In this document: piece after piece, positions 20,930 through 29,504 of the stretch
Layout of the letters: each line of letters opens with the position of its first letter
Position numbering within the stretch: the stretch's first letter is position 1
IMG/VR virus record: IMGVR_UViG_3300047552_002060
Coordinates: 1 to 64,000 of that record
Source of the DNA: a virus
Reading direction: 5' to 3' (one strand)
DNA: 64,000 bases
Notes under the pieces: model-generated
Databases searched by the model: none
The model's input: the letters and a program-made list of their open reading frames with translations, nothing else
What the model was told of the DNA's origin: nothing
Translations under genes and position numbers: made by a program

Positions 20930-22036
20930 ATGAAGCTTCCTAAGCTGTTCAAGATATCCTCAACAGGAGCAAAGCAAGAGTGGGAGATATCAACCGAAGG
21001 TAATGTAATTGTGACGCGTTGGGGTCAAGTTAACGGAAAGATCCAAGAGACTCGGGACGAGATCAAAGAAGGTAAGAATCAAGGTCGCAGCAATGAGACC
21101 ACCGCGTCACAGCAGGCAGAAGCGGAAGCCACCAGTCAATGGGAAAAGAAGCTCAAGAAGGGATATGTAAAGTCGCTTGATGCTGCGGAAGCTGGTGAGA
21201 TTGATGATGTTATCACGGGCGGTGTCGAACCCATGCTGGCTAAGCGATTCGATGAGCATGGAGATAAGGTCGTCTATCCTGCTTATGTTCAACCTAAGCT
21301 GGACGGTCATAGGTGTATTGCCATAGTTGATAAGAATGGACACTGTACTCTATGGAGTCGTACTCGTAAGCCAATCACCGGTCTTCCACATATCGTCAAG
21401 GCTATTGAGAACTCTGGCGCTAAGTATACCGTACTTGATGGAGAACTCTATAATCACAAGTACAAGTCTAATTTTGAAGAGTTGACTAGCTTTATCCGCA
21501 ATCCTGAGCCAAAGGAAGGACATGAAGTAGTCGAATATCATATCTATGATATAGCAGTAAATACTCTATCTTTCAAAGAGCGGCTGGCAGAACTTTACAA
21601 GCTATCTGTCTATTCGCCACTTGTGTTAGTACAGACTCAGAAGGTTGTAGATGAAGAAGAACTCATGATCATGTTCGAGAACTTTCTTAGTCAAGGATAT
21701 GAGGGTGCTATGGTCCGCAATATGGCCGGTAAATACGTCAATAAGCGCTCTACTGATCTTCTGAAGATTAAAGAGTTTCAGGATGCTGAGTTCAAGATTG
21801 TGGATGTTGAAGAGGGGCGAGGTAAGCTAGCAGGCAAGGCTATCTTTGTATGTGCCAATGAGCAGGGCACTAAGTTCAAGGCCAAGATGAAAGGTGATCA
21901 GGATGAGCTGGCGAAGTACTGGAAGAAGCCCTCTCTCGCTATAGGTCGTATGCTCACTGTACAGTTTCAAGGTCTGACGGGAAAGAACGGTGTCCCTAGG
22001 TTCCCTGTGGGTCTGCGATTTCGCGATGACATGTAG
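20930..22036 (+). CDS. ATP-dependent DNA ligase with N-terminal WGR domain
   Basis: 368 aa. Residues 1-75 form a WGR domain (VTRWGQVNGKIQET). From about 95 the adenylation domain has the AMP-linking Lys123 in QPKLDGHR, LDGELYNH near 168, SQGYEGAMVRN near 258 and LLKIKEF near 275. A compact OB fold ends in GRMLTVQFQGLTGKNGVPRFPVG. It seals nicks in phage DNA replication or repair. A WGR domain on a small ligase resembles eukaryotic-virus and some phage enzymes and may help bind nicked DNA. Confidence 0.92.
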   Translation: MKLPKLFKISSTGAKQEWEISTEGNVIVTRWGQVNGKIQETRDEIKEGKNQGRSNETTASQQAEAEATSQWEKKLKKGYVKSLDAAEAGEIDDVITGGVEPMLAKRFDEHGDKVVYPAYVQPKLDGHRCIAIVDKNGHCTLWSRTRKPITGLPHIVKAIENSGAKYTVLDGELYNHKYKSNFEELTSFIRNPEPKEGHEVVEYHIYDIAVNTLSFKERLAELYKLSVYSPLVLVQTQKVVDEEELMIMFENFLSQGYEGAMVRNMAGKYVNKRSTDLLKIKEFQDAEFKIVDVEEGRGKLAGKAIFVCANEQGTKFKAKMKGDQDELAKYWKKPSLAIGRMLTVQFQGLTGKNGVPRFPVGLRFRDDM

Positions 22037-22072
22037 GTTGATTATCTGGGATAATAGATATCAAGGACCTAT

Positions 22073-22315
22073 ATGAACATCAAATACCCACTAAATCGTT
22101 ACACTATAAAGTTTGACTCAGAAAAGAAGCTATTCTTGTTGGTAGATAAAGAAGGAAATGTGGTTGGAGAGAATACTAATGGCCGAGAGCTAGGGCGAGA
22201 TGCTTGGGGTTGGGGAGCACAAGAAGTCTGTTATGACTATGATCTAAACCTAGATGAAAAACTGCCATTGATGTCTACCTATGAGAAATTCAAAGCGCGA
22301 AGTCGAATGTCTTAA
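22073..22315 (+). CDS. hypothetical protein, 80 aa
   Basis: Soluble beta-rich start (YTIKFDSEKKLFLLVDKEGN) with a Trp/Gly segment DAWGWGAQ. Overlaps the next gene by about 35 bases. Not recognised. Confidence 0.55.
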   Translation: MNIKYPLNRYTIKFDSEKKLFLLVDKEGNVVGENTNGRELGRDAWGWGAQEVCYDYDLNLDEKLPLMSTYEKFKARSRMS

Positions 22316-22577
22316 ACGTTTACAGGAGCTCTCTCCTGTATATGACGAACTACTCCAGTTCCTAGATCAAGAGTTCCTTATATCTAAGGAAGAACTGAAG
22401 GTTATCAAGAATTCACCTGAAAAGAGTAAGCTGCTACAGGCAAAACTTGCTCTTCTTTCTGATGAACGCAAGCTTCAACTTGTCGAATATATTTGGCAAG
22501 TTTTGCCTGTAGAGAGAATTTCTGTAACAATTGTGTCTGAACGCGCTATGAAAGAATTTGCGTATGGAGATACTTAA
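22281..22577 (+). CDS. helical hypothetical protein, 98 aa
   Basis: Charged and helical throughout (VYDELLQFLDQEFLISKEEL). The 35-base overlap with the previous gene is large, so the real start may be further in. Last base overlaps the next start. Confidence 0.5.
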   Translation: MRNSKREVECLKRLQELSPVYDELLQFLDQEFLISKEELKVIKNSPEKSKLLQAKLALLSDERKLQLVEYIWQVLPVERISVTIVSERAMKEFAYGDT

Positions 22578-23202
22578 TGAAATCTAAAGCTGAACAGCAA
22601 AAAGAGTGGGCCAAAATAATCCAGAAAAGTATAAGGCGGCCCAGCGTCGGCATTATTTAAAACATAAAGAAAAAATACTTCTTAAGACAAAAGAGTATGT
22701 AAAAAACTTGTCACTTGAAGAATTAAATAATCTTAAAGAAAAGAAGAAAATTCTTTGTGCTGCCTGGTATAAACAAAATCAATCTAAAATCTTAGAAAAA
22801 GCTAAAGTTTATCAAACTCAGCGACGACAAGTTGACCTTAATTTTAAATTAAGGTGTTATTTACGCAGTCGTTTAAGTCATGCTATCAAGAATGGCCAAA
22901 AAATCGGTTCTGCTGTTGAAGATTTAGGTTATTCTTTAGATGACCTAAAGAAACACTTAGAATCTCAGTTTTATCCTAATTCAATTACGGGAGAGGTAAT
23001 GAGTTGGGATAACTATGGTAGGGACGGTTGGGAAATTGATCACATTGAGCCATTGGCTAAATTTGACTTATCTATAAGAGAGCATTTTTTAAATGCTTGT
23101 AATTATAGAAATCTTCAACCACTCTGGTGGCAAGATAATGCTCAAAAAAGTGACAATATCGTAACTGATAGAGGTTTTAAAGAGTTCGTTGCGGAGATAT
23201 AA
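22577..23202 (+). CDS. HNH homing endonuclease, frameshifted near the start
   Basis: C-terminal HNH motif: WEIDHIEPLAKFDLS, FLNACNYRNLQPLWWQDNAQKSD, with catalytic DH and the NLQPLWW-DN-KSD signature of phage HNH enzymes. The N-terminal basic helices (KYKAAQRRHYLKHKEK) are typical. From ATG 22577 the frame reads KSKAEQQKEWAK and then breaks. One more A in the A4 run at 22613-22616 would give the usual EWAKNNPEKYK. The intact frame alone starts at about 22606. Likely inserted between the neighbouring genes by homing. Confidence 0.75.
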
Positions 23203-23204
23203 TC

Positions 23205-23837
23205 GTGGAATATTCGAGTGATCTAGAGGCAAAGCTAGCTGCTTATTTTATAGAGAACTATCCCTTTTTTACTGGGGATATCATTAGGATCAATGAAGAT
23301 GTAGATGATGTCATTGAGGCTAGTGATCTTTATTTACCTCTCAATTTAAATAGTCTTAATCAATATAAAGCAAAGCATAATTATGCGGCTTTTCATCTAA
23401 AAGTCGACTACGTCAAGTTGATCAATCGTTCTACTCCAATGAGAGATATTATTCAACTTAGAGGAGATATACATTACGTAATAGAGGAATTTCGACCAGT
23501 GATTCAAGACATGGCGACTTATTACAGTGACAAACCAATGCTCGCTGATGAAGTTTCTGAGTCACCTCTCTATGTGTGGTCAGGTGAAACACCAGCCGAT
23601 TCCATTAGGAAAAAGCAGGCACTTAGTAAATTTAAGTATTTCACTGTAATCGCATTCATCTCAAGCTCAGTCACCTTCGCCAAGATTCCTCCGTCTCTCG
23701 TAAAAGAGATGGATATGATGTTTGATGTGATGGCCGATCGTCTTAAAGAGACATTGGACGAGAAACTAGCCTCTAATATCCTTTCGATTTTGAAGAAATC
23801 TAGATCGGAAATTCGAAATAAGTATATTTCTCCATGA
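23205..23837 (+). CDS. hypothetical protein, 210 aa
   Basis: GTG start. Mostly helical with an acidic N-terminal half and a C-terminal helix bundle (VKEMDMMFDVMADRLKETLDE). No signal, membrane span or motif. Overlaps the next gene by ATGA. Confidence 0.65.
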   Translation: MEYSSDLEAKLAAYFIENYPFFTGDIIRINEDVDDVIEASDLYLPLNLNSLNQYKAKHNYAAFHLKVDYVKLINRSTPMRDIIQLRGDIHYVIEEFRPVIQDMATYYSDKPMLADEVSESPLYVWSGETPADSIRKKQALSKFKYFTVIAFISSSVTFAKIPPSLVKEMDMMFDVMADRLKETLDEKLASNILSILKKSRSEIRNKYISP

Positions 23838-24043
23838 GCGAATCAAAAATTCGAAGTCGAGTTACTTCTTCTGATGATGAATCTTTTAGTTCTATGGGAA
23901 GTAAAAGACTTAGTAGATTGTGGTGGCGCGTTTTACGCAAAACTTATGGGGATATTAGAAGCGAAGAATTTAAACTTATCAAAAAGGCATATTTCATAAA
24001 TAATTTTGAGTCAGGTCTACACGTCTACTCCACTGAGGAATAA
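23834..24043 (+). CDS. small basic protein, 69 aa
   Basis: Ser-rich N-terminus then a basic amphipathic helix SRLWWRVLRKTYGD. It ends one base before the AAA+ ATPase start, so it is in the same operon. Unknown. Confidence 0.55.
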   Translation: MSESKIRSRVTSSDDESFSSMGSKRLSRLWWRVLRKTYGDIRSEEFKLIKKAYFINNFESGLHVYSTEE

Positions 24044-25039
24044 ATGGCAAAAAATGGAAAGTTTGAAGTAAAAAATATCACATCGTTTAGTGATCTGGTC
24101 AGTGGCAAAGTATCCATTCTTAACGAGAGTGATCTGTGCTTTCAGAATTCGACCGATATCGTCCAGCTAGCTTACAAGGAACCAGAGAATGGAACCAAGT
24201 ACGAGGTTAAGCCAGGTTTTTACACACTTGCTTCGACTGCTGCGGGTATTCAGACTTCTAAGATTGAGTTCCGTAAGCGTGACCTCCTCGAGGATGTCAC
24301 TAGCACTAGAAGCATTATTTCTGAAGCACGGCTATTCTTTAATAAGCTTGAAGTATACGAGAAGCTCAATCGACCCAAGAAACGTGGAGTATTGCTTTAC
24401 AGTGCTCCCGGTTGCGGAAAGTCTTCTTCCATTGAGAAATTTTGTGTCGATTTCTCAGTTGAAGATCCTGGTACCGTTGTGATCGTGTGGCCAACGTCAG
24501 AGATCGAGGCTGACTCAATTGCTCACTTCTTTGGCCACAGCATTGAATACACGTCTTCATGTACTCGCTTGATTCTCATCATCGAAGACATCGGCGGGAA
24601 GGAACCAGGCGAGTATCGAGGCAGTCAAGGAATTGATGCGGGTCTATTGAACCTACTGGATGGTATCGGTGTCACTTTTAAGCTTCCTACTTTTATTGTC
24701 GCGACTACGAATCATCCAGAAAGCTTGCTACAGGCGCTTGCTGACCGACCTGGCCGGTTCGACCGCCTTATTAAGCTCAATCCCCCGACACACGAGGAGA
24801 AAGTACGGCTACTAACTTTCATCGCAAAGCGTGAGCTCACGGACGAAGAAAAGGAATCAATCGGTAGAAAGGGAACAGAAGATTTTTCCGTTGCTCATCT
24901 TGAAGAGATCGCGATTCGTTCGCTTCTTCACGATAAGACATATATGGAAGTAATTCAAGAAATGATTGACCACACAAAGCTCTTCAAGAAGAATTTTGAA
25001 GAGAAGGGTAGTGCTGGTTTTGGCTTTGGCAGAGATTAA
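24044..25039 (+). CDS. AAA+ ATPase
   Basis: 331 aa. Walker A SAPGCGKSS at 120-128, Walker B RLILIIEDIGG near 176-184, sensor-1 VATTNHPE, and ADRPGRFDRLIKLN with arginine fingers of the classic AAA clade (FtsH, Bcs1, proteasomal ATPases). The N-terminal 110 residues are a specific substrate or adaptor domain. No protease domain follows, so it may remodel protein or DNA complexes alone. Confidence 0.85.
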   Translation: MAKNGKFEVKNITSFSDLVSGKVSILNESDLCFQNSTDIVQLAYKEPENGTKYEVKPGFYTLASTAAGIQTSKIEFRKRDLLEDVTSTRSIISEARLFFNKLEVYEKLNRPKKRGVLLYSAPGCGKSSSIEKFCVDFSVEDPGTVVIVWPTSEIEADSIAHFFGHSIEYTSSCTRLILIIEDIGGKEPGEYRGSQGIDAGLLNLLDGIGVTFKLPTFIVATTNHPESLLQALADRPGRFDRLIKLNPPTHEEKVRLLTFIAKRELTDEEKESIGRKGTEDFSVAHLEEIAIRSLLHDKTYMEVIQEMIDHTKLFKKNFEEKGSAGFGFGRD

Positions 25040-25046
25040 GTCGATC

Positions 25047-25124
25047 GAGTAGAGCTGGATATCCGGAAACGCCTAGAAGCACACTAGGACCCTCTAGCGA
25101 GAGTTCGATTCTCTCGTCTACTCT
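25047..25124 (+). tRNA. tRNA-Cys(GCA)
   Basis: Acceptor GAGTAGA/TCTACTC (perfect 7 bp), anticodon stem CCTAG/CTAGG with loop AAGCACA giving GCA, T-arm GAGAG-TTCGATT-CTCTC, discriminator U as expected for Cys. The variable region is long (about 10 nt) and one extra G separates T-arm and acceptor, so the structure is slightly irregular. Confidence 0.85.
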
Positions 25125-25155
25125 TGTAGTACACTTCAAACAAGGAATGAACAAA

Positions 25156-25389
25156 ATGACCACAACTTTAAACAACGCTATTCTTCGTGTAACCCGTCGT
25201 ACCGTAAAGGGCTTCACTGTTGGTGAGATCTTTGATCGTCTATCGAGCAGTGATGATCGCAACACTCCATACAACAGCGTTCGCGCTCGTGTATATGAGC
25301 TTGCGGCAGCTGGTAAGCTAGCTCATGTCGGTGAGCGTCGCGATCCCGTCTCCGGTCGGGAGAGCAAGGTGTTCGTTCGCGCGTTCTAA
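25156..25389 (+). CDS. winged-helix-like DNA-binding protein
   Basis: 77 aa. AAGGA lies 8 bases before ATG 25156, making this start better than 25147. FTVGEIFDRLSS ... SVRARVYELAAAGKLAHVGERRD ... KVFVRAF follows the helix-turn-helix plus wing order (DNA-recognition helix SVRARVYELAAAG). Probable transcription regulator. Codon use is GC-rich and the gene sits between two tRNAs. Confidence 0.65.
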   Translation: MTTTLNNAILRVTRRTVKGFTVGEIFDRLSSSDDRNTPYNSVRARVYELAAAGKLAHVGERRDPVSGRESKVFVRAF

Positions 25390-25398
25390 TAAGCGCCA

Positions 25399-25472
25399 TT
25401 CCTTGTAGCTCAAATTTGGAAGAGCGGCTGCTGTGAGGCAGTGGGTTACAGGTTCGAGTCCTGTCAAGGATT
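25399..25472 (+). tRNA. tRNA-His(GUG)-like
   Basis: TCCTTG pairs with CAAGGA (the outer pair is T-T). D-arm GCTC..GAGC, T-arm ACAGG-TTCGAGT-CCTGT. The anticodon stem GCTGC/GCAGT encloses a 6-base loop TGTGAG: U33, then GTG, then AG, which fits His(GUG) with one loop base paired away. No tRNA-His G-1/C73 pair is obvious, so function is uncertain. Confidence 0.6.
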
Positions 25473-25488
25473 TTAATAGGAGAGGAGT

Positions 25489-25611
25489 GTGATTCCTACA
25501 GAAATCAAAGAAAAGATTAAAAGTGAACTTAGCTTTGTTGGTTTTCTCTGTGGATTAGCGATCATCGCAGGAGTAGTGCTCTATGAGCACTATAAGCATC
25601 GTAAGCCATGA
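25489..25611 (+). CDS. 40-aa membrane peptide
   Basis: GTG start after AGGAGAGGAG. One hydrophobic helix (LSFVGFLCGLAIIAGVVL) with basic C-terminus. Overlaps the next start by 4 bases. Confidence 0.5.
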   Translation: MIPTEIKEKIKSELSFVGFLCGLAIIAGVVLYEHYKHRKP

Positions 25612-26375
25612 AAGCCTATCCTGTTCTCAGTCAGTTCCCGCTTCCTCCAATCCAAGGTTGGACACCTCCGAGACAATTCTCTACAGAATCGACTACATGT
25701 AAGTTCTGTCAAGAGCCGGATTTATATTGGCAATGGAGCTTCTATCTTAAGAAGTCTATACTAATAAATCCCGCAAGAAGAACATTTCATCGTTGTACGG
25801 CTTCTGGACAGAAAGATGTATTTCCCGGCTGGTGTGATAAGTGTCAAGCTGCCGATCTATTGTGGATTCGTAAGACGAATGGATTTGAGCTCACTGAGAG
25901 CTACGGATTGCCACATTCATGTGAAGTCGATCCTCCAGAAGATATATCTCATACAACTTGTAAACATTGTTCACAGAAAGATCTCCTTTGGACCTTAAGA
26001 GGTGCTCGCTATACCCTCGTTGATACTAGGGGAATCAAGCACAACTGTCCCGCTTATCCTTCCTATATGAAGGACTGGGCAGAAGCCCTACGCATGAACT
26101 ATGCTGCTGAAAAGGCATGGCTGAAAGCTATACCAGACGACACACCTTGTAAAAAATGTAAAGGCTTTGGTGTTATTATCTACACCTCTAAGAGCAAGAA
26201 AAACCTTCAAAAGTACAACTCCTCCGAACCGATACGGATGTCTCGCCCATGTGTTAAATGTAAGCAATTAGGGACCTTTACAGCATTAAAGAAGAAGGCA
26301 TATCTAAAAGACCTTAGAAAGAAATATTGGCCCTTCAGGATTGGATTCCACAAGTGGAAGAAACACAAGCCATGA
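25608..26375 (+). CDS. protein with three tandem CxxC/HxC zinc modules
   Basis: 255 aa. Three units follow one plan, C-x2-C-x3-DL-x-W ... H-x-C (or HRC): CKFCQEPDLYW, CDKCQAADLLW and CKHCSQKDLLW, each ending in a His-Cys pair 25-30 residues later. A DnaJ-like CKKCKGFGV and PCVKCKQLG pair follows, then a basic tail. Probably four zinc sites; role unknown, perhaps a nucleic-acid or protein-binding scaffold. Confidence 0.7.
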   Translation: MKAYPVLSQFPLPPIQGWTPPRQFSTESTTCKFCQEPDLYWQWSFYLKKSILINPARRTFHRCTASGQKDVFPGWCDKCQAADLLWIRKTNGFELTESYGLPHSCEVDPPEDISHTTCKHCSQKDLLWTLRGARYTLVDTRGIKHNCPAYPSYMKDWAEALRMNYAAEKAWLKAIPDDTPCKKCKGFGVIIYTSKSKKNLQKYNSSEPIRMSRPCVKCKQLGTFTALKKKAYLKDLRKKYWPFRIGFHKWKKHKP

Positions 26376-26647
26376 GCAAGTCAAAGAAAAAGATCCCGTA
26401 TAATGGTCGAGATGAGAACATCGTCAAGATCATCAAAGGTGCTACCAAGAGTGGAATCCATAAAGACTTGAAGAAGGAAGAGAATAAATATGCTTCTCGT
26501 TCCAAGGTGAAAGCGGAAGATGATTGCTGCCTACAGTGTGGCTTTCCATATCGTGAGCATCGAGGCTTGGACGCAAACGAACTAGCCGCTATGGAATGTG
26601 GATTCTGCTCTGTATCATGTATGGACTACTATAAGACCCAAGAATAA
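26372..26647 (+). CDS. hypothetical zinc-binding protein, 91 aa
   Basis: Starts on the previous stop (ATGA). Basic N-terminus, then CCLQCGFPY and MECGFCSVSCMDYY, a treble-clef-like Cys arrangement. Not recognised. Confidence 0.6.
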   Translation: MSKSKKKIPYNGRDENIVKIIKGATKSGIHKDLKKEENKYASRSKVKAEDDCCLQCGFPYREHRGLDANELAAMECGFCSVSCMDYYKTQE

Positions 26648-26655
26648 GGAAATTT

Positions 26656-26898
26656 ATGCATACACGACCATCCGAAGCATCAGTATTACGAGATCTTCTA
26701 AAGAAAGAGATGAAGGATAGCAGCAAATTTAAGGAGCTTCTCGCTGAGCTTGATGTAGAATGCGATGTGTCTAGGGATAGTGTGTGGAATGACCAATTTC
26801 ATTGTTCCATTCACGCAGTAACATTCCGCGACCATGAAGAGTCTTATATATGTCCGGTTGGGCAATTTGCCCGAGAATTGAAGAGTAGGTATGAGTAA
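26656..26898 (+). CDS. hypothetical protein, 80 aa
   Basis: Helical N-terminal part (VLRDLLKKEMKDSSKFKELL) and a C-terminal part with Cys/His (FHCSIHAVTF, YICPVGQF). Overlaps the deaminase gene by 8 bases. Confidence 0.55.
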   Translation: MHTRPSEASVLRDLLKKEMKDSSKFKELLAELDVECDVSRDSVWNDQFHCSIHAVTFRDHEESYICPVGQFARELKSRYE

Positions 26899-27253
26899 GC
26901 GACTTGAGAAACTTAAAGAAGCAGCTTATAAGGAAGCACTCAAAAGCGATGGACGCCAGCGTCATGGTGCTGTAGTCATTGGTACTGGTGGTCGTATCTT
27001 GGCCAAGGCATGTAACAACTATGACAATGGCTGCCATGCTGAAGTTCGAGCGATCAAGCGTGTTCCTCATGATGCTAAGAAGGATATAGAAGAACTCATG
27101 GTTGTCAGGGCTCGCAAGAGTCAGAAGTATGGAATGAGCAAGCCATGCCCTGAGTGCCAGGCTGCTATCAAAGCAGCAAAGATTAAGGTAGTCTACTATT
27201 CGACGAACGGAGAAGTTCTTGGATATGACACATACGACGAAGACAACATATGA
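26891..27253 (+). CDS. cytidine/deoxycytidylate deaminase-like protein
   Basis: 120 aa. Zinc-deaminase motifs: His49-Ala-Glu51 in CHAEVRAI and Cys86/Cys89 in KPCPECQ, with RQRHGAVVIG before them. Deaminates a cytosine nucleotide or nucleoside or a related base. Shorter than classic dCMP deaminases and lacks an obvious allosteric insert. A second, different deaminase is at 53903. Confidence 0.8.
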   Translation: MSKRLEKLKEAAYKEALKSDGRQRHGAVVIGTGGRILAKACNNYDNGCHAEVRAIKRVPHDAKKDIEELMVVRARKSQKYGMSKPCPECQAAIKAAKIKVVYYSTNGEVLGYDTYDEDNI

Positions 27254-27260
27254 CAGCTTG

Positions 27261-27395
27261 ATGAACAAGTACGAGTTTGCTAAAGAATCAGCTACTCGCT
27301 TTGGCTCATGGAGCGAGATGGATAAGTTTGTAAAGGAGATCTTGCGAGAGATCTCACAAGAGACAGAAAGTTGGCAGCCTGAGTATCAAGCATGA
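27261..27395 (+). CDS. 44-aa hypothetical peptide
   Basis: Short acidic helical ORF (RFGSWSEMDKFVKEIL) that overlaps the next start by ATGA. No ribosome binding site is clear. Confidence 0.4.
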   Translation: MNKYEFAKESATRFGSWSEMDKFVKEILREISQETESWQPEYQA

Positions 27396-27904
27396 AATAC
27401 CTGTCAATTCTCCTATTGCTCGCCTGTAGTCCAGTTCCCTGCTATCCAGAGAGTGGCCTGAGTAACTTTACGTCATATCAGACACCCAAAGAAGAACCTT
27501 CTCTTGAGATAATGGCCCAACTCAGGCAGGTAGAAGCATGTCTAGCTCCACTCAAGACAACATGGCTCTCTGATGAAGAAGCAAAAGCCGCAGAATGCTA
27601 CGGTAGGTCTGCTGCTTCTTTAGAGCTCAGGGCATGTATGCGGGTCGCAGTAGCACCAGATTGGTACACAAGTACGTGTACCGGCGAGCAAGTTTTCAAT
27701 TGCAGTATTGGTAACGCTCGTTGCTTAGAAAAGGGAATTACTCCTACTGCTGAATGTCCATGTAGTTGTCGGGCTCAGATTCAAGATACAACTACTATCT
27801 GGATCACGCCTAATCGCAAGCTGTTGTCTGCTTATGCAGTTACTCTTCTAACAGGCTGTCTCAGTCCATGGACACCTACTCTCGTTAAATGTTCTAACAT
27901 CTAG
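27392..27904 (+). CDS. Cys-rich lipoprotein
   Basis: 170 aa. Signal peptide LSILLLLAC with lipobox Cys12, so it is probably lipid-anchored in the host envelope. Ten further Cys, including SCRAQ and CPCSC clusters, suggest disulfides in the periplasm. It could serve superinfection exclusion or lysis; nothing in the sequence decides. Confidence 0.65.
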   Translation: MKYLSILLLLACSPVPCYPESGLSNFTSYQTPKEEPSLEIMAQLRQVEACLAPLKTTWLSDEEAKAAECYGRSAASLELRACMRVAVAPDWYTSTCTGEQVFNCSIGNARCLEKGITPTAECPCSCRAQIQDTTTIWITPNRKLLSAYAVTLLTGCLSPWTPTLVKCSNI

Positions 27905-27908
27905 ATAT

Positions 27909-27981
27909 TCCCGAGTAGCTCAATTGGTAGAGCGTCGCACTGTTAATGCGAAAGTCGTAGGTTCGAAACCTACCTCGGGAG
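27909..27981 (+). tRNA. tRNA-Asn(GUU)
   Basis: 73 nt, canonical. Acceptor TCCCGAG/CTCGGGA, D-arm GCTC..GAGC, anticodon stem TCGCA/TGCGA with loop CTGTTAA (GUU), T-arm GTAGG-TTCGAAA-CCTAC, discriminator G. Confidence 0.93.
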
Positions 27982-27992
27982 CTGTTGAGTAT

Positions 27993-28115
27993 GTGAGCCA
28001 TCTTAGATGGCATAAGAAAAAAGACCACGACATTGACCGAATCGCACGTTACCAACTGTCTTTACTTCTTTTATCATATCCTCAATCTTTATGCCGATAC
28101 GTATATTCTTTTTAA
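27993..28115 (+). CDS. possible microprotein, 40 aa
   Basis: GTG start, no strong ribosome binding site. Basic and His-rich N-terminus, then RYQLSLLLLSYPQSLC. A GCCATC-TTA-GATGGC hairpin lies in its first codons (27997-28011). Doubtful. Confidence 0.3.
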   Translation: MSHLRWHKKKDHDIDRIARYQLSLLLLSYPQSLCRYVYSF

Positions 28116-28345
28116 GCCAATTGAATAATCGAGTCCAACGTGGAGAATTGTCTCAAGGATGGCATTCGTGTTGGGCATTACTTAAATTCTTAACCTCTCT
28201 TAAACAGATTAAGTTGATAACTCCATCAACTTGGGATTCTGCTTATAGAGATGTTTGTGCTGTTTGGCAGGATTCAAAGCGAGCATTTAAATATGAAACA
28301 AAACAAAAAGAAATCTTACACACCACCTTCGAAACCTCTTCGTGA
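28091..28345 (+). CDS. hypothetical protein, 84 aa, LKL-like segment
   Basis: Contains CWALLKFLTSLKQIKLITP, similar to the microprotein core, with a basic tail. Overlaps both neighbours (25 and 53 bases), so the true ends are uncertain. Confidence 0.4.
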   Translation: MPIRIFFLSQLNNRVQRGELSQGWHSCWALLKFLTSLKQIKLITPSTWDSAYRDVCAVWQDSKRAFKYETKQKEILHTTFETSS

Positions 28346-28625
28346 CCCTGACCATATCAGTAAGAGAGGTGTATATTACTGGTGGAGTACGGAATGGCTC
28401 CGAGGCACCAATTCTGCCAACACTTCTTTTGGTCGAATTAAGGCCATTAAAGAGCGCGGAACAGTGAATCTATATATGGTAAGTAAAGATGGCAACCTTA
28501 CTTACATTCAAGGCAGCATCCAGCAAGAATTTAAGGATTGGCATCTGCAGAGAAAGATAGACTATTTCTTTCTAGCTGATGACCCAGAAGCACTGGACGA
28601 TATCATTCTTGCGTCCGATCCGTGA
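28293..28625 (+). CDS. hypothetical protein, 110 aa
   Basis: Begins MKQNKKKSYTPPSKPLRD, then KRGVYYWWSTEW and a soluble domain that ends acidic. ATG 28293 preferred to 28251. Ends 8 bases from the convergent ClpP-like gene. Confidence 0.55.
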   Translation: MKQNKKKSYTPPSKPLRDPDHISKRGVYYWWSTEWLRGTNSANTSFGRIKAIKERGTVNLYMVSKDGNLTYIQGSIQQEFKDWHLQRKIDYFFLADDPEALDDIILASDP

Positions 28626-28633
28626 GTAAGTAG

Positions 28634-29443
28634 CTATACTCCTGCTCCTGGAACACCTGTCAGCATCGGTTTCGGTACGACGACTTCCTCGTCAATCTTA
28701 ACATTCGGGTCACTCTCTTCTTTAACATGTTTATTTAGTTCAAGCTTAGGAACATTGTGACGATTAACTCTGCTGTACAGCTTGTGAACTAAGACTTCCA
28801 TATCAGCATGTGCTGGAGTTTTCTTCAGCTGCGACGATCGCAGTTTACGAAGGTTTCCTCGCTTCTTAGGTTCAACGACTTTATCTGCCAAGCCCAACTT
28901 AATAGTTTCTTCTGCAGAGAGATATAAGTCGCGCTGACACACATCTTCCCAAAAGCTCTTAGGCATCCTAGAATTGGCTGCATACACGTCATAGAGCATA
29001 TCCTGAAGACGCTTTGCCTCTTCCATCGCGATCTTCGCATCTGTATGTGTACCTTCGAAATATTCAGTGCCGTCATGAATCATAACAGTCGTGTTTGGAT
29101 AAAGATAGCGTTCGTCACAGATGGCCATAATCCATGTAGCACTACTCTGAACAATCCCACCGCCGAAAAACTTGACTTGACATGGACAAGCTAAGATCTC
29201 ATCACATAGCCGTAGCATCGAGTAGGGATCACCGCCGGCACTATTCATATATAGTTCTATGGGTTTTCCAGGGGCTTCATTCACAAGTCGATGAAGAGCT
29301 CTCACTGCGAGTTCGATCGAACGTTGAGTCACTTCTCCACACTCTTCATCGGCTTGACCTGTGTAGTCTCCGAAGTAGATACGACGGTTCTTGGTATCTA
29401 TACCGTAATCTAGAAAGTCACCTAATTCCGTTTTAAGGGCCAT
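28634..29443 (-). CDS. ClpP-like protease, probable head maturation protease
   Basis: 269 aa. ClpP/crotonase fold: IELYMNSAGGDPYSML, GGGIVQSSATW with likely nucleophile Ser100, and VMIHDGTEY with His123. A C-terminal extension of about 70 basic and acidic residues replaces any partner-binding tail. On the minus strand next to virion genes, this fits a prohead protease that trims capsid or scaffold proteins. Confidence 0.85.
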   Translation of the reverse strand: MALKTELGDFLDYGIDTKNRRIYFGDYTGQADEECGEVTQRSIELAVRALHRLVNEAPGKPIELYMNSAGGDPYSMLRLCDEILACPCQVKFFGGGIVQSSATWIMAICDERYLYPNTTVMIHDGTEYFEGTHTDAKIAMEEAKRLQDMLYDVYAANSRMPKSFWEDVCQRDLYLSAEETIKLGLADKVVEPKKRGNLRKLRSSQLKKTPAHADMEVLVHKLYSRVNRHNVPKLELNKHVKEESDPNVKIDEEVVVPKPMLTGVPGAGV

Positions 29444-29504
29444 AATTTAGTATTCTACCCCGTTTATAAGTGTTTAAAAAAGCAACAATAACCAAAAGGA
29501 CAAC

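Noticed and set aside
24189-24482. ORF within the AAA+ ATPase gene
   Set aside because: Overlaps a clear ATPase frame; Ser/Leu-rich sequence has no ribosome binding site.
26771-27268. Minus-strand ORF opposite the deaminase
   Set aside because: Overlaps a plus-strand gene with complete zinc motifs.
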